Assembly: GCA_965199005.1 (NCBI GenBank)
Contig: CBDAQK010000001.1
Span: forward strand, 1 to 64,000
DNA from: LMUY01 sp965199005
Lineage (GTDB): Bacteria > Pseudomonadota > Alphaproteobacteria > Acetobacterales > Acetobacteraceae
Length of the DNA: 64,000 nucleotides
Direction of reading: 5' to 3'
Both the position numbers and the translations under genes were made by a program. The notes below the pieces were generated by a model. That model made no database searches. It saw nothing but the letters and a program-made list of their open reading frames with translations, and was not told the origin of the DNA. Positions 10,301 to 18,608 of the stretch are shown one piece after another. Positions within the stretch are counted from its first letter, which is position 1, and each line of letters starts with the position of its first letter.

Positions 10301-11000
10301 GAGCCACGAGATGGCGGATGCTTGGCGCACCCAAGTGTTCCCGCTCTGCGACGCGGCGTTCAAGCGGTATCCCTTCCTCCCGAACAGCCCAGACGACGTG
10401 CCGAGCGACGACTTCGCCCAATTGCTCGGGCCAGGCGGCAAGCTTGAGAGTTTCTTTAATCAATACCTGAAGGCCTACGTCGATACATCGCAGAAGCCGT
10501 GGACATGGGTGTCGCCGGATAAGATCCCGCTTGGCCTGTCACCGGCGTCCCTGGCGGAGTTCGAGAAGGCGGCGCAGATCAAGGACGGACTGTTCAACAA
10601 CGGCACGCCGATCCAAATCCGGTTCCAAATGACCCCGGCCTCGCTTGACCCGGCGGTCGGGCAAATCAGCGTCGAAATTGGCGGGCAGACGCTCACCTAC
10701 GCCCACGGTCCAGCCGAGGCCCAGGCGTTTATCTGGCCGGGCGCGGGAAACAAGAATTTGGTACGCGTCACCATGACGCCGATTGGCGCTGGAAACGCGA
10801 CCATTCTACAGCAGGATGGCCCGTGGGCATTGCTGCGGCTCATGGACGGCCATATCACGGGAACGACCCAGCTCGACAAGTTCCACGTCACGTTCACCGG
10901 CGGTGGGGGTGCGGCAGCGTTCGACCTGAATGCCAGCTCCGTGCACAACCCGTTCTCCCTCGCAGCGCTGCGCAGCTTCCGCTGCCCAGCGAAACTATAG
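7353..11000 (+). CDS. tssM: T6SS inner-membrane ATPase-like protein TssM (IcmF)
   Basis: TssM spans the periplasm between TssL and TssJ. The 1215-residue length is typical. Two N-terminal transmembrane helices (about 12-32 and 44-62) are followed by a cytoplasmic NTPase-like domain with an intact Walker A motif, GPPGAGKTT, at residues 139-147 and a DTAGRY switch-like segment. A third transmembrane helix lies near residue 455, and a long periplasmic IcmF region continues to the C-terminus. The intact Walker A matters because some TssM proteins have lost it. The gene overlaps tssL by 4 nt and is followed 9 nt later by vgrG. Confidence 0.95.
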   Translation: MIRRLAQSHWFKTALVVLIIMAVVWLAGPLLGFGSLHPLETEIARIIAIAVLFVLWLVANLMQDLQSHKRDKALTAGIARVSPEAQAAEAEKKETEKASAEEVALLGDRLLKATQALRKSKLGGSKKRLATMPWYMIIGPPGAGKTTALQNCGLRFPLENAKPIAGIGGTRNCEWMFTDEAVLIDTAGRYTTQDSAAQVDSTGWLAFLHLLKKHRRRQPLNGALVAISLSDLATQTEAERKAHARAIRQRVRELHDTLGLRLPVYVIFTKADLIAGFAEFFDNLGREEREQVWGMTFPLDTGTDEEGAVAAFPAEFDLLVSRLNDRMLERVHQEPDVRRRRLIYGFPQQVASLRDVAAEFLTDAFRPSRLEARPMLRGVYVSSGTQDGTPIDRLLGTMAAEFGLPRQAIAAPSGPGRSYFLARLLREVVIGEAALAGLDPKVERRAKFVSIGAYAACALVLALLAAGWTASYFGNNELISQVHAGAASYNAEFVALQRRGPMDQDLAATIPALDTLRNIRGGYNERDAATPILLTFGLFQGTKLAQASTDAYINALNRILLPRLLSRVEAEIASRMNNLDFLYQVLKVYLILGRQGPLDRDLVMQWMQAELLATYPSEEDTPTRDDLLQHVSALLSQPLQPLPLNDALIAQARAVLTKEPLAEYSYNRLMRSKRVLAMPVWTPADNGGPGVGRVFQLRSGKGLDTGVPGIYSWPGYHSVFVTLLPEVTLDITEDSWVFGRQKRDVQATIRDTARLRRDVLGLYFDDYVRRWDAELADIAIKPYTTMDQALDQLSLLSAPVSPLRDLLQAIDAQTQLSRPAATDAAVAAAEAKGAAIGQRASGFAALEARSGLSVKQNQLVGIISEALGTDANGKPVDPATRVDDHFRALHNFVTATPNAPAPMEAAIAGILALYQSFNQAANAPGQGQGVNLMNSVNGGGGAAGSGPGPAARLQDLTRSMPPEVANMLGPVARNATQVAANGASHEMADAWRTQVFPLCDAAFKRYPFLPNSPDDVPSDDFAQLLGPGGKLESFFNQYLKAYVDTSQKPWTWVSPDKIPLGLSPASLAEFEKAAQIKDGLFNNGTPIQIRFQMTPASLDPAVGQISVEIGGQTLTYAHGPAEAQAFIWPGAGNKNLVRVTMTPIGAGNATILQQDGPWALLRLMDGHITGTTQLDKFHVTFTGGGGAAAFDLNASSVHNPFSLAALRSFRCPAKL

Positions 11001-11009
11001 GCAGCCCGC

Positions 11010-12914
11010 ATGGCTGACGGATCGGCGACCTCGACACCCGATGCACCCGTCAAGGTGACGTTCACGCCCGACCCGGGCTTCACCGTGCTGTTCGACAGCC
11101 TGAACGCCGAGGAAGAGCTTGGTAAGCCCTTCTTGTTCCAGCTCGAAGTGTCCAGCGGGAAGCAACAGACCAACATGTACAAGCTGGTCGGCAGCACCTG
11201 CAGCATTTCCATGAATCAGCCGAAGGACGAGACGCAGCCCGACCGGTATTTCCATGGCATCGTCGCGAAGATTTCCGCTTCGGGACTCGCTGGCGGTTCC
11301 TACCGCTACTCGGTCGAAGTCCGCCCATGGGTTTGGACGCTGTCCCACACCACGGACTGCCTCATTTTCCAAAAGCAATCGGCGTTCCAAATCGTCACCA
11401 AAGTCTTTCGAGACGCGGGTTTTTCCGACTTCCAAGACAAACGGCAGGGTGGTGCCGGTGATACCCAGCTGGATTATTGCGTGCAGTATAATGAGACGTC
11501 GCTGGCGTTCGTCACCCGGTTGATGGAACAATACGGTTTTTACTACTATTTCACCTATACGAAATCTTCCCACACGCTGGTCATCGTCGACGATCCGAAT
11601 GCCCACCCGATGATCAGCAACAGCATCCCCTACGAGTACGACAAGACGGAATATCGCACGGTGGCCGCACATATCTGGGGGTGGTCGACGGACCATCACC
11701 TGAACACCGGTAAATGGACCTCCAAAGACTACAACTTCGAAACGCCCTCGGCTGATACGACAGGAAAGACGGTCAAAACCGAGCAGCATCAGTTTGGCTC
11801 ATACGAGGTCTATGAGTATCCAGGCCGTTACGAGGACGCCTCCACCGGGCAGCGCCATGCCGATGTGCGGATGCAGTCGGTCATGGCGCGGCGGCGGCTC
11901 TATAACGGACAGAGCAACTCGCGCGACCTACACGCCGGGTTCCGGTTCAAGCTGATCAACCATCCGGATAATTCGGCCAATCAGGCCTACCTGCTCATCA
12001 AGACCGTCACGACGCTCGGCTCGGCGGAAGGCACTCCCAAGCCCGATTCGGAGATGATGGACACCTATCGCGTCGTCGTGCAGTGCATTCCCGGGGACAC
12101 GCCGTTCCGCCTGGAGCAGACGACGCCGCGGCCGATCATCCATGGAACACAAACCGCTGTCGTGGTGTGCGACCCGGGCGAGGAAATCACCACCGATAAG
12201 TACGGCCGCATCAAAGTGCGCTTCCATTGGGATCGCACGGATGCGAAGCAGGATACCGACCGAACCTGTTGGATCCGCACGCAGCAAACCTGGGGCGGCG
12301 GCTCGTTTGGCGCCATGGTCATCCCGCGTAAGGATCAGGAAGTGGTGGTTTCCTTCCTGGAGGGCAACCCAGATCGCCCCCTGGTGACTGGCACCGTCTA
12401 CAACGCCAACAACAACGTGCCGCACGCGTTGCCGGATAACAAAACCCGCACGACGCTGAAATCCAATTCCAGCCCCGGCGGCAACGGATCGAACGAGTTT
12501 CACTTCGAAGACAAAAAGGGCCAGGAAGAGGTTTACCTTCACGCCGAGAAGGATTTTCGGCGCGAGATCGGGCATGACGAGATTGTCACCATCAAAAATG
12601 ACCGCAGCGTGACCGTCACCAGCGGCAACAACAGTATGACGGTTTCAACTGGTAACCACACGACGACCGTCAGCAGTGGCAATCATGGCCTGACCGTCTC
12701 ATCCGGCGATCACACGATCACAGTGTCCGCAGGAGCCAGTTCGGTCAGCGCACAGACGTCGATCACCCTTTCCGTCGGCTCGAATTCGATCAAGATCGAC
12801 ACCAGCGGAATCACGATCAACGGGATGCAAGTCTCCCTCCAATCGTCGGCGGATACGTCGCTGCAAGCCGGCGGCGCCATGTCGCTCACCGGCGCCACGA
12901 TATCGCTGAACTGA
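11010..12914 (+). CDS. vgrG: T6SS spike protein VgrG (TssI)
   Basis: VgrG trimers cap the Hcp tube and puncture target membranes. The 634-residue protein has the phage gp27-like region in the N-terminal ~380 residues and a gp5-like OB fold at about 390-470 (GRIKVRFHWDR, then SFGAMVIPRKDQEVVV). A C-terminal beta-helix follows, made of repeated SVTVTSGNN / HTTTVSSGNH-like strands. It ends right after the spike (GATISLN), with no added toxin domain, so it is a structural VgrG and not an evolved one. Effectors would have to bind non-covalently or through the PAAR-like cap. It lies between tssM and tssC in the same operon. Confidence 0.95.
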   Translation: MADGSATSTPDAPVKVTFTPDPGFTVLFDSLNAEEELGKPFLFQLEVSSGKQQTNMYKLVGSTCSISMNQPKDETQPDRYFHGIVAKISASGLAGGSYRYSVEVRPWVWTLSHTTDCLIFQKQSAFQIVTKVFRDAGFSDFQDKRQGGAGDTQLDYCVQYNETSLAFVTRLMEQYGFYYYFTYTKSSHTLVIVDDPNAHPMISNSIPYEYDKTEYRTVAAHIWGWSTDHHLNTGKWTSKDYNFETPSADTTGKTVKTEQHQFGSYEVYEYPGRYEDASTGQRHADVRMQSVMARRRLYNGQSNSRDLHAGFRFKLINHPDNSANQAYLLIKTVTTLGSAEGTPKPDSEMMDTYRVVVQCIPGDTPFRLEQTTPRPIIHGTQTAVVVCDPGEEITTDKYGRIKVRFHWDRTDAKQDTDRTCWIRTQQTWGGGSFGAMVIPRKDQEVVVSFLEGNPDRPLVTGTVYNANNNVPHALPDNKTRTTLKSNSSPGGNGSNEFHFEDKKGQEEVYLHAEKDFRREIGHDEIVTIKNDRSVTVTSGNNSMTVSTGNHTTTVSSGNHGLTVSSGDHTITVSAGASSVSAQTSITLSVGSNSIKIDTSGITINGMQVSLQSSADTSLQAGGAMSLTGATISLN

Positions 12915-12932
12915 TGCGATGAGGGGTGCAGC

Positions 12933-14393
12933 ATGGATATAGTGACGTTGGACGCGGACTTCGCGGCCCTGCTCGGGGAAGCCCGCACGACGGCGAAGCG
13001 GCCGGAAGCGTCGCCGGACACACTGCCCCAGCCTGCCATCGCGGCCTTGGCAGATCAGCTGCTGGCCATGCCGGACCTGCTGGATGGCGGGATAAGGTTT
13101 GCGATCGAGACGATCATCGCCCGGCTGGACTGCATGCTGTCGACGCAGCTGAACGCAATCCTGCACGCCCGTGAGTACCAAACGATTGAGGCGTCCTGGC
13201 GTGGGCTGCATCTGCTGGTACGCGGCTCCGACAAGGATATGGATGTCAAAATCCGCGTGCTGAACATCAGCAAACGGGAGCTGGCGCGCACATTGCGTAA
13301 ATTCCGTGGCCACGCCTGGGATCAAAGCCCGATCTTCCGGCAAGTCTATGAAGAGGAGTTCGGCCAACTCGGTGGCGAGCCGTTCGGCGTCTTGGTGGGC
13401 GACTACGAGGTCGACCACCGGCCCGATGACGTGGCGTTCCTGTCGGACATGGCGATGATTGCCGCTGCAGCGCACGCCCCGTTTCTGACCAATGCGGCCT
13501 CCTCGCTGCTGCACATGGATAGCTGGGCGGAGGTTGCCAATCCGCGCGACCTCGGCCGGATTACCAGCACGCCTGAATACACCGCCTGGCGTGCGCTACG
13601 GGACCAGCAGGATGCCCGCTATTTGGGTTTGTGCATGCCGCGCTTCCTCGCGCGGCTGCCCTATGGCGCCGCAACCGACCCGCTCGACGCGTTCGCCTTC
13701 GAGGAGGAGACGGAAGGCGAGGACACCAGCCGCCTGCTATGGGCCAACCCGGCATGGGCGTTCGCGGCCAATCTCGCGCGCGCCTTTGCCCAGTATGGCT
13801 GGTGTTGCCGCATTCGCGGGATCGATCGTGGCGGGGTGGTCGAGGGCTTGCCAGTCTTGCACCATCCGACGGCGGACGGGAACGTGGACCGCCGGACGGT
13901 GACAGAAATCTGCATCAGCGAACGGCGCGAGGCCGAACTCTCGGCGGGCGGGTTGATTCCCTTGGTGCATCGCAAGAACTCCGACGTCGCTGCCTTCATC
14001 AGCGCGCAGTCGGTGCAGCGGCCAATGGTGTTCGACGACCCACACGCCACGGCAAACGCAAACCTGTCCGCGCGGCTGCCGTACTTGTTCGCGAGTTGCC
14101 GGTTCGCGCATTACTTAAAATGCATGGTGCGTGACAAAGTGGGCAGCACGATGTCGCGTGCGCAATTGTCGGCATGGCTGTCCGAGTGGCTCATGGGCTA
14201 TGTCGACGGATCGCCCAGCACGTCGTCCGAAGAGGTCAAGGCTGCGCACCCGCTTTCGGCCGGAAAGGTGGTGCTGGCCGACAGCACCGACCGCCCGGGG
14301 CAGTATGAGGCAAAGGTGTTCCTGACGCCGCATTATCAGCTCGAAGGCATCAGCGTGTCGCTGCGCCTCGTCTCACGCGTCAATACAGGTTAG
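12933..14393 (+). CDS. tssC: T6SS sheath large subunit TssC
   Basis: This is a canonical TssC (EvpB/VipB, 486 residues), the large subunit of the contractile sheath. It shows the conserved REYQTIEASWRGLHLLV, GEPFGVLVGDYEV, RFLARLPYG and FAFEEE segments. A GAGGGG ribosome binding site lies a few bases before ATG 12933. It is a second TssC-like gene beside the fusion at 159. Together the two could supply all the sheath parts without a stand-alone tssB. Its neighbours are vgrG and hcp. Confidence 0.93.
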   Translation: MDIVTLDADFAALLGEARTTAKRPEASPDTLPQPAIAALADQLLAMPDLLDGGIRFAIETIIARLDCMLSTQLNAILHAREYQTIEASWRGLHLLVRGSDKDMDVKIRVLNISKRELARTLRKFRGHAWDQSPIFRQVYEEEFGQLGGEPFGVLVGDYEVDHRPDDVAFLSDMAMIAAAAHAPFLTNAASSLLHMDSWAEVANPRDLGRITSTPEYTAWRALRDQQDARYLGLCMPRFLARLPYGAATDPLDAFAFEEETEGEDTSRLLWANPAWAFAANLARAFAQYGWCCRIRGIDRGGVVEGLPVLHHPTADGNVDRRTVTEICISERREAELSAGGLIPLVHRKNSDVAAFISAQSVQRPMVFDDPHATANANLSARLPYLFASCRFAHYLKCMVRDKVGSTMSRAQLSAWLSEWLMGYVDGSPSTSSEEVKAAHPLSAGKVVLADSTDRPGQYEAKVFLTPHYQLEGISVSLRLVSRVNTG

Positions 14394-14403
14394 GTATCCA
14401 GGG

Positions 14404-15096
14404 ATGTCCGCGAGCGCTAGCAAATCTGACCTCGTCATGATGTTCGTGGACAAGAATGGCGGCCCGGTGTGGGCCGAATCGACGCTCGGCGTGCTCAAGA
14501 CCGATCCTCTGATGAAGGGGTTCAACGGGATCGACAGCTACAACGATTACAGCAATTTCTTTGAGGTGACGTCGTTCAATTTCGACATGCAGCTCAACCC
14601 GGCGGACCAGGGGGTCGGCGCGCTCAGCCAGCCTGCCCAAGCAACGCAGTCATCGGTGGCCCAGGCCGCGCCGGATCAATTTTCTGCGTGGCGAAGCGCC
14701 GAGGGAAATGATTACAAGATGATCAAATTTCCGGTCGACTTCGATACATTCAGCTTCACCCGGATCATCGATGGCGCGACGCCGCTATTCTTCGCTGCCT
14801 GCTGCAACCAGATCAGTTTCCATCATGCCGCGCTCGTCAAACGCGTTGCCGCCGGGTCAGTCGGGGGTAAAGAACAACAATCCGTGGGCATTCTGCGGCT
14901 AGACTTCCGGCATGTGCTGCTGACCGGGATCAATTGGGAAGATGGAGACCTGGTGACTGAAAGTATCACTTTCATCTGCAAAGCCATGCGGGTTCGCTAT
15001 GCGCCGCAAATGCAGAGCGGAGAGGTGATGCCGGCTGTCGAAGTCGATTGGGACCAGGCGAAAGATGGGTCAGCCACGAGCAGCGGAGCAAGCTGA
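14404..15096 (+). CDS. hcp: T6SS tube protein Hcp (paralogue 1)
   Basis: Hcp hexamers stack to form the inner tube inside the sheath. The 230-residue protein is longer than the classical ~170 residues. It has recognisable Hcp pieces: an N-terminal beta strand (DLVMMFVDKNG), the ITSF-like VTSFNFDM strand, the central KFPVDFDTFSFTRIID, and a C-terminal ITFICKAMRVRYAPQ segment. About 40 extra residues (AQATQSSVAQAAPDQFSA region) sit between strands. The stop overlaps the ATG of the next paralogue by one base (TGATG). The Hcp family assignment is good, the function of the insert is unknown. Confidence 0.82.
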   Translation: MSASASKSDLVMMFVDKNGGPVWAESTLGVLKTDPLMKGFNGIDSYNDYSNFFEVTSFNFDMQLNPADQGVGALSQPAQATQSSVAQAAPDQFSAWRSAEGNDYKMIKFPVDFDTFSFTRIIDGATPLFFAACCNQISFHHAALVKRVAAGSVGGKEQQSVGILRLDFRHVLLTGINWEDGDLVTESITFICKAMRVRYAPQMQSGEVMPAVEVDWDQAKDGSATSSGAS

Positions 15097-15866
15097 TGTC
15101 GCAAACAACCAGCAGCGATATCCTGATGAAGTTCGTGCACCGTGGCGTGCCGATCGCCGGCGAAAGCCAGGCAGACCCGGCGCCCCCTGGCAGACCAGCC
15201 AACCGGCTGATGAAGGGTTTCGTGAAAGGCCGGATCGTCGAAATCAATTCGTTCACCTTTTCCTTAGGCGTGCAGGGCGCCGAGCCCGGCGCGATGACTC
15301 CCGGCGCACAAGGTACGACGCCTCAGCAGGGCGGCATGCCATGGCCCGGGCAACAGGGCGCGCAGGGCATACCTGGGTGGGGGCAACCCGGTTATGGCTA
15401 TCCAGGCTCGCAGGGCAGACCGGGCTCGGGTATGCCGGGTATGCCGGGTATACCAGCGGTGAAGCCAAGCAGCCTTGGCATGTTCAAGGGCTGGCGGTCT
15501 GGCGGCCAATCCAAATATCCCGTCAGCGTTCAACCGATCACCTTCACCCGCGCGGTCGATCGCACATCCACGCAATTGCTGCATTGTTGCATCAAGTCCG
15601 ACAGTTTCGACAGTGTCACCCTCGTCAAGCGCAAGGCAGCTGGGGGCGGAATCTCGGGCGAGCCATATTTGCGGCTGGATTTCAGCGGTGTCCTGTTCAC
15701 CGATATCGCCTGGAGCAATGCCGACCCGGCGGTGACGGAGACGTGCAAGTTCATTTCCCGGGCGATTACCGTCCAGTACCGGCCGCAGCTTCCGGATGGT
15801 TCCTTAGGTGCCATCCTGCACGGTTTCTACAGCATGAACCCCTCGGAGCGCGAGGTCATCCTTTGA
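15096..15866 (+). CDS. hcp: T6SS Hcp-like tube protein with Gly/Pro-rich insert (paralogue 2)
   Basis: This 256-residue protein has the same framework as the preceding Hcp: an N-terminal ILMKFVHRGVPIAGES, the EINSFTFSLG strand, YPVSVQPITFTRAVD and a C-terminal FISRAITVQYRPQ. It is therefore a tandem, diverged paralogue. Between the N-terminal strands and the core (residues about 60-125) lies a collagen-like stretch rich in Gly, Pro and Gln, ending in a short tandem GMPGMPGIP. At DNA level this is three near-copies of GGTATGCCG around 15429-15455. Such a flexible loop is unusual in a tube subunit. ATG 15096 overlaps the upstream stop, and a longer in-frame upstream reading at 15048 is only overlap with hcp1. 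Confidence 0.78.
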   Translation: MSQTTSSDILMKFVHRGVPIAGESQADPAPPGRPANRLMKGFVKGRIVEINSFTFSLGVQGAEPGAMTPGAQGTTPQQGGMPWPGQQGAQGIPGWGQPGYGYPGSQGRPGSGMPGMPGIPAVKPSSLGMFKGWRSGGQSKYPVSVQPITFTRAVDRTSTQLLHCCIKSDSFDSVTLVKRKAAGGGISGEPYLRLDFSGVLFTDIAWSNADPAVTETCKFISRAITVQYRPQLPDGSLGAILHGFYSMNPSEREVIL

Positions 15867-16630
15867 CCTATACCTGGCTCTCCTGGGGCGCCACGGACGT
15901 TGGAACGGTACGGTCCGGTAACGAGGACGCATTTGTCGAACGGCCGGAGCTGCGGCTATGGGCGGTCGCGGATGGCGCAGGCGGCCACGAACATGGCGAG
16001 GTTGCGTCGGCGGAACTGAAAGCCAGCCTCGAAGCCTCCATGGAGCTGTCTGGCTCTGACCTTGTGGCGGAGGTGCGGGCGCGGGTCGGTGCCGTGCACG
16101 AGGCATTGTGCAGCCGGGCGGCAAAAGAGGCGGCCGCCACGTTGCGGCCAGTGACCATCGCATCCACCTTGGTCGTCTTCCTGGCCGATGGGGAGCATTT
16201 CGCCTGTCTGTGGTGCGGGGATAGCCGGGCTTACCTGCTCCGCGGTGGCGTCCTGACGCAGTTGACCCGCGACCATAGCCTGGTTCAGGAAATGGTCGAT
16301 GCCGGCGTCCTGGACGCCGCCGACGCGGAATCGCACCCGCGCGCCAATGTCCTCACCAGGGCGATCGGGGCGGAAGGTCCAGCGCCGCAGTTGGACAAGA
16401 TAACCGGGCGGGCCGAAGCAGGGGACCGCTTCCTGCTTTGCAGCGACGGCCTCTTCAAGGCGCTGGACGCCGCAACCATCGGCCAGTTGATCGCCGGCAA
16501 CGATCCGGCGCGGTTGCTGATCAAGGCCGCGCTGGCCGCCGATGCGCGCGACAACATTACCGCGCTGGTCGTCGTGCCTGACGCAGGTGGCAGCGCCGAA
16601 GATGACATGGACCAAACCATCGCCCGCTGA
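15863..16630 (+). CDS. pppA: PPM-type Ser/Thr protein phosphatase (T6SS PppA-like)
   Basis: This 255-residue PP2C-family phosphatase would dephosphorylate Fha/TagH and switch T6SS off, as PppA does in Pseudomonas. The metal-binding and fold motifs are present: GTVRSGNEDAF, ADGAGGHEHGE, LWCGDSRAYL, FLLCSDGLFKAL and ARDNITALVV. The likely start is TTG 15863, overlapping the hcp2 stop as TTGA. Upstream residues in the same frame are only overlap with hcp2. The stop codon abuts the stop of the convergent DUF4280 gene in the sequence TGATCA. The kinase that would oppose it is not in the window. Confidence 0.85.
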   Translation: MTYTWLSWGATDVGTVRSGNEDAFVERPELRLWAVADGAGGHEHGEVASAELKASLEASMELSGSDLVAEVRARVGAVHEALCSRAAKEAAATLRPVTIASTLVVFLADGEHFACLWCGDSRAYLLRGGVLTQLTRDHSLVQEMVDAGVLDAADAESHPRANVLTRAIGAEGPAPQLDKITGRAEAGDRFLLCSDGLFKALDAATIGQLIAGNDPARLLIKAALAADARDNITALVVVPDAGGSAEDDMDQTIAR

Positions 16631-17020
16631 TCAACCGACGCTGGTCGTGACTTGCCCCGGATCCGTGATGCTGATGACCCCGGCCCACGTACACAGACAG
16701 GTCGACGCACTATCGAGCAACGGCATTTCACCGATGCTGACGGTGGGAGATCCTGGAATCCATGGCGCCGCCGTCATCGGCACGCAGGGCACCGGTGTCG
16801 GCGTCCCTAACGCAGCCGCAGTGGCCGCAATAAACTCGGGGTTGGCCGGCGCCATGCACATGCCGAATGGCAGGATGTTCTCCATGGGCACGAAGTCCAT
16901 GATATTCGCCGCGTTCATCTTGCCGCAGGTCACGCGATTGACCGGCAGGACCATGAGATCGGACGGCGCGTCGCCAAAGGTGCACATCAGCATGGCACCC
17001 ATAACGGTTACTTCCGGCAT
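16631..17020 (-). CDS. DUF4280 PAAR-like protein, probable T6SS spike tip
   Basis: This 129-residue protein has the DUF4280 pattern: VTVMGAMLMCTFGDAPS near the start, CGKMNAANIMDF, FGMCMAPANP, PVPCVPMTAAPW and a closing STCLCTWAGVISI. DUF4280 proteins are PAAR-like and are proposed to sharpen VgrG spikes or to sit on contractile tails. The many cysteines (TC, LC, MC pairs) are typical and could bind a metal. ATG 17020 is preferred because GGGAGA lies 8 nt upstream; an extension to 17080 is possible. It is convergent with the T6SS operon and carries no fused toxin domain. Confidence 0.8.
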   Translation of the reverse strand: MPEVTVMGAMLMCTFGDAPSDLMVLPVNRVTCGKMNAANIMDFVPMENILPFGMCMAPANPEFIAATAAALGTPTPVPCVPMTAAPWIPGSPTVSIGEMPLLDSASTCLCTWAGVISITDPGQVTTSVG

Positions 17021-17149
17021 TGTTGCATTCTCCCGGGCAGCCAATGTCCACGCGAAGCTAGCATGAAGCCGGGCAGGCATCCAACGCGATGGCGTTACCA
17101 GCGGCGTTGCCCCACGATTTAACGTGCGAGGCAGCAGCTATTTAACGGC

Positions 17150-17178
17150 TTGACAGCAGTGAAATATCACCGAATGTT
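17150..17178 (+). promoter_or_regulatory. Probable MFS-gene promoter with embedded GntR operator
   Basis: TTGACA at 17150-17155 is a perfect -35 hexamer. AATGTT follows at a 17-nt spacing as a weak -10. The perfect palindrome GTGAAATATCAC at 17159-17170 lies inside the spacer, where a bound repressor would block polymerase. The identical 12-mer, read on the other strand, occurs at 19532-19543 beside the GntR gene. The rest of 17021-17238 has no gene I can support. Confidence 0.65.
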
Positions 17179-17238
17179 GACAGGTATCCAAATACGCACG
17201 TTTGGCTCAAAAAGACGATAAGCAGGGAGACGACGGAC

Positions 17239-18600
17239 GTGTCGCTCACGATGTCACAGCAGTCGGCGATGGATGGCGCTATCCGCCATCTCGTCACCAA
17301 TTACAACCCGAAGGGCAACCGAATAGGGTGGCTCATGATGTCCTCCATCTTGGTGGAGGCATGGGACCTATACTCTATCGCATTCGTGCTGGTTTTCATC
17401 CGCGATCAATATCATCCGGATCCGCTGCTGCTGGGGCTGGCGGCGGCCGGCACCCAGGGCGGTGCGTTGGTGGGCGCGTTGCTGGGCGGCTGGCTGTCAG
17501 ACAAGATCGGGCGCCGGGTGATGTTCCTGGCGACGATGATCATGTTCATCATCCTGGCCCTCGCACAGGCCTTCGTCACCAGCGTCGGCTGGCTCGTCGT
17601 GGTTCGGTTCGCCCTGGGTGTCCCGCTCGGCAGCGATATTTCCAACGGCTACACCTACATCATGGAGTCCATGCCGAAGGGCAAGCGGGAGGTGATGGGC
17701 AACCGGTGGCAGTTCATGTTCGCGGTGGGCGAAGTTCTGACGCTGGCGGTCATCGCGATCTTCCTGATCGCCGAGCTTCCGCACGAGATGGTTTGGCGCG
17801 TGACGCTCGGCTTGGGCGCGCTGCCTGCCCTGATCATCCTGCTGATGCGCCACGACCTGCCGGAAACGGCGGTCTGGCTGATCCGGCACGGGCGGTTCCG
17901 GGAGGCGAAGCAAGTCTCGGCGTCGATGTACTCCGACAATCTGCCGATGCTGCCGAATGAGGACATCGTGGTGCCGAAGCCGCGGCCGAGCGCCTTCCTG
18001 GCCGACATCCAGAAAGACCCGATCCGCTGGCGGGCCACGCTTTATGGCTGGATCGCGTGTTTTTGCCAGGGCAGCGAGTTCTCGACCTTTGCCTTCTACC
18101 TGCCGGTCCTCTTCACCATGGTTGGGGTCTCGTCCATCCTCGGCATCGACCTCGTCACGATGGCGCTGTACGTCGTTGCCGCCATCGCGGGCTGGGTCGG
18201 GCCGATGATAACGCCGGCGATCGGGCAACGCGGGATCGGGATCGCCGGGTTCGGCATCGTCCTCGTTTCCTTGGTCGTCGCGGCCTGGGCGCTGTTCACC
18301 GGCACCACCGCGGTTCTGCCCTTCGCCGCAGCCGCAATGCTGTGGGGCCATTATTGGGATGCGTCGAACTGCATGACGATCCCGACAGTGGTGGCCAAGC
18401 CCGAATATCGCGGGACGGCGAGCGGCTTTGCCTACATGTTCGTGAAGCTGCCGTCGTTCATCGCGATCTTCCTGTTCCCAACCCTGTTTGCGGCCACCGG
18501 ACCGGCCTGGGCGACCTTGCTGGTGGCGATCTTCCCGCTGGCTGGGCTGTTGTCCGCGATCTTCATCCTGCCGGAAATCTACGGCTTCGAAAGCGACTGA
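17239..18600 (+). CDS. MFS transporter, sugar/organic acid porter type
   Basis: This 453-residue protein has twelve predicted hydrophobic segments and the MFS signature GGWLSDKIGRR after helix 2. It also has the PETAVWLIRHGR segment after helix 6 that is typical of sugar/acid porters. It starts at GTG 17239, preceded by AGGGAG; an ATG at 17251 is an alternative. The substrate cannot be read from the sequence. A shared operator with the GntR regulator and the enolase-superfamily dehydratase suggests a sugar acid or hydroxy acid. The gene is followed by a terminator-like hairpin. Confidence 0.85.
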   Translation: MSLTMSQQSAMDGAIRHLVTNYNPKGNRIGWLMMSSILVEAWDLYSIAFVLVFIRDQYHPDPLLLGLAAAGTQGGALVGALLGGWLSDKIGRRVMFLATMIMFIILALAQAFVTSVGWLVVVRFALGVPLGSDISNGYTYIMESMPKGKREVMGNRWQFMFAVGEVLTLAVIAIFLIAELPHEMVWRVTLGLGALPALIILLMRHDLPETAVWLIRHGRFREAKQVSASMYSDNLPMLPNEDIVVPKPRPSAFLADIQKDPIRWRATLYGWIACFCQGSEFSTFAFYLPVLFTMVGVSSILGIDLVTMALYVVAAIAGWVGPMITPAIGQRGIGIAGFGIVLVSLVVAAWALFTGTTAVLPFAAAAMLWGHYWDASNCMTIPTVVAKPEYRGTASGFAYMFVKLPSFIAIFLFPTLFAATGPAWATLLVAIFPLAGLLSAIFILPEIYGFESD

Positions 18601-18608
18601 GCGCCGTG

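Noticed and set aside
12601..12740. Repeated short DNA motif in the vgrG 3' part as a DNA repeat element
   Set aside because: It is explained by the beta-helix repeats of the spike protein and is not a separate element.
15065..15862. N-terminal extension of the phosphatase through the second hcp gene
   Set aside because: The residues come from an overlapping frame of hcp2 and resemble nothing; PP2C homology starts right after TTG 15863.
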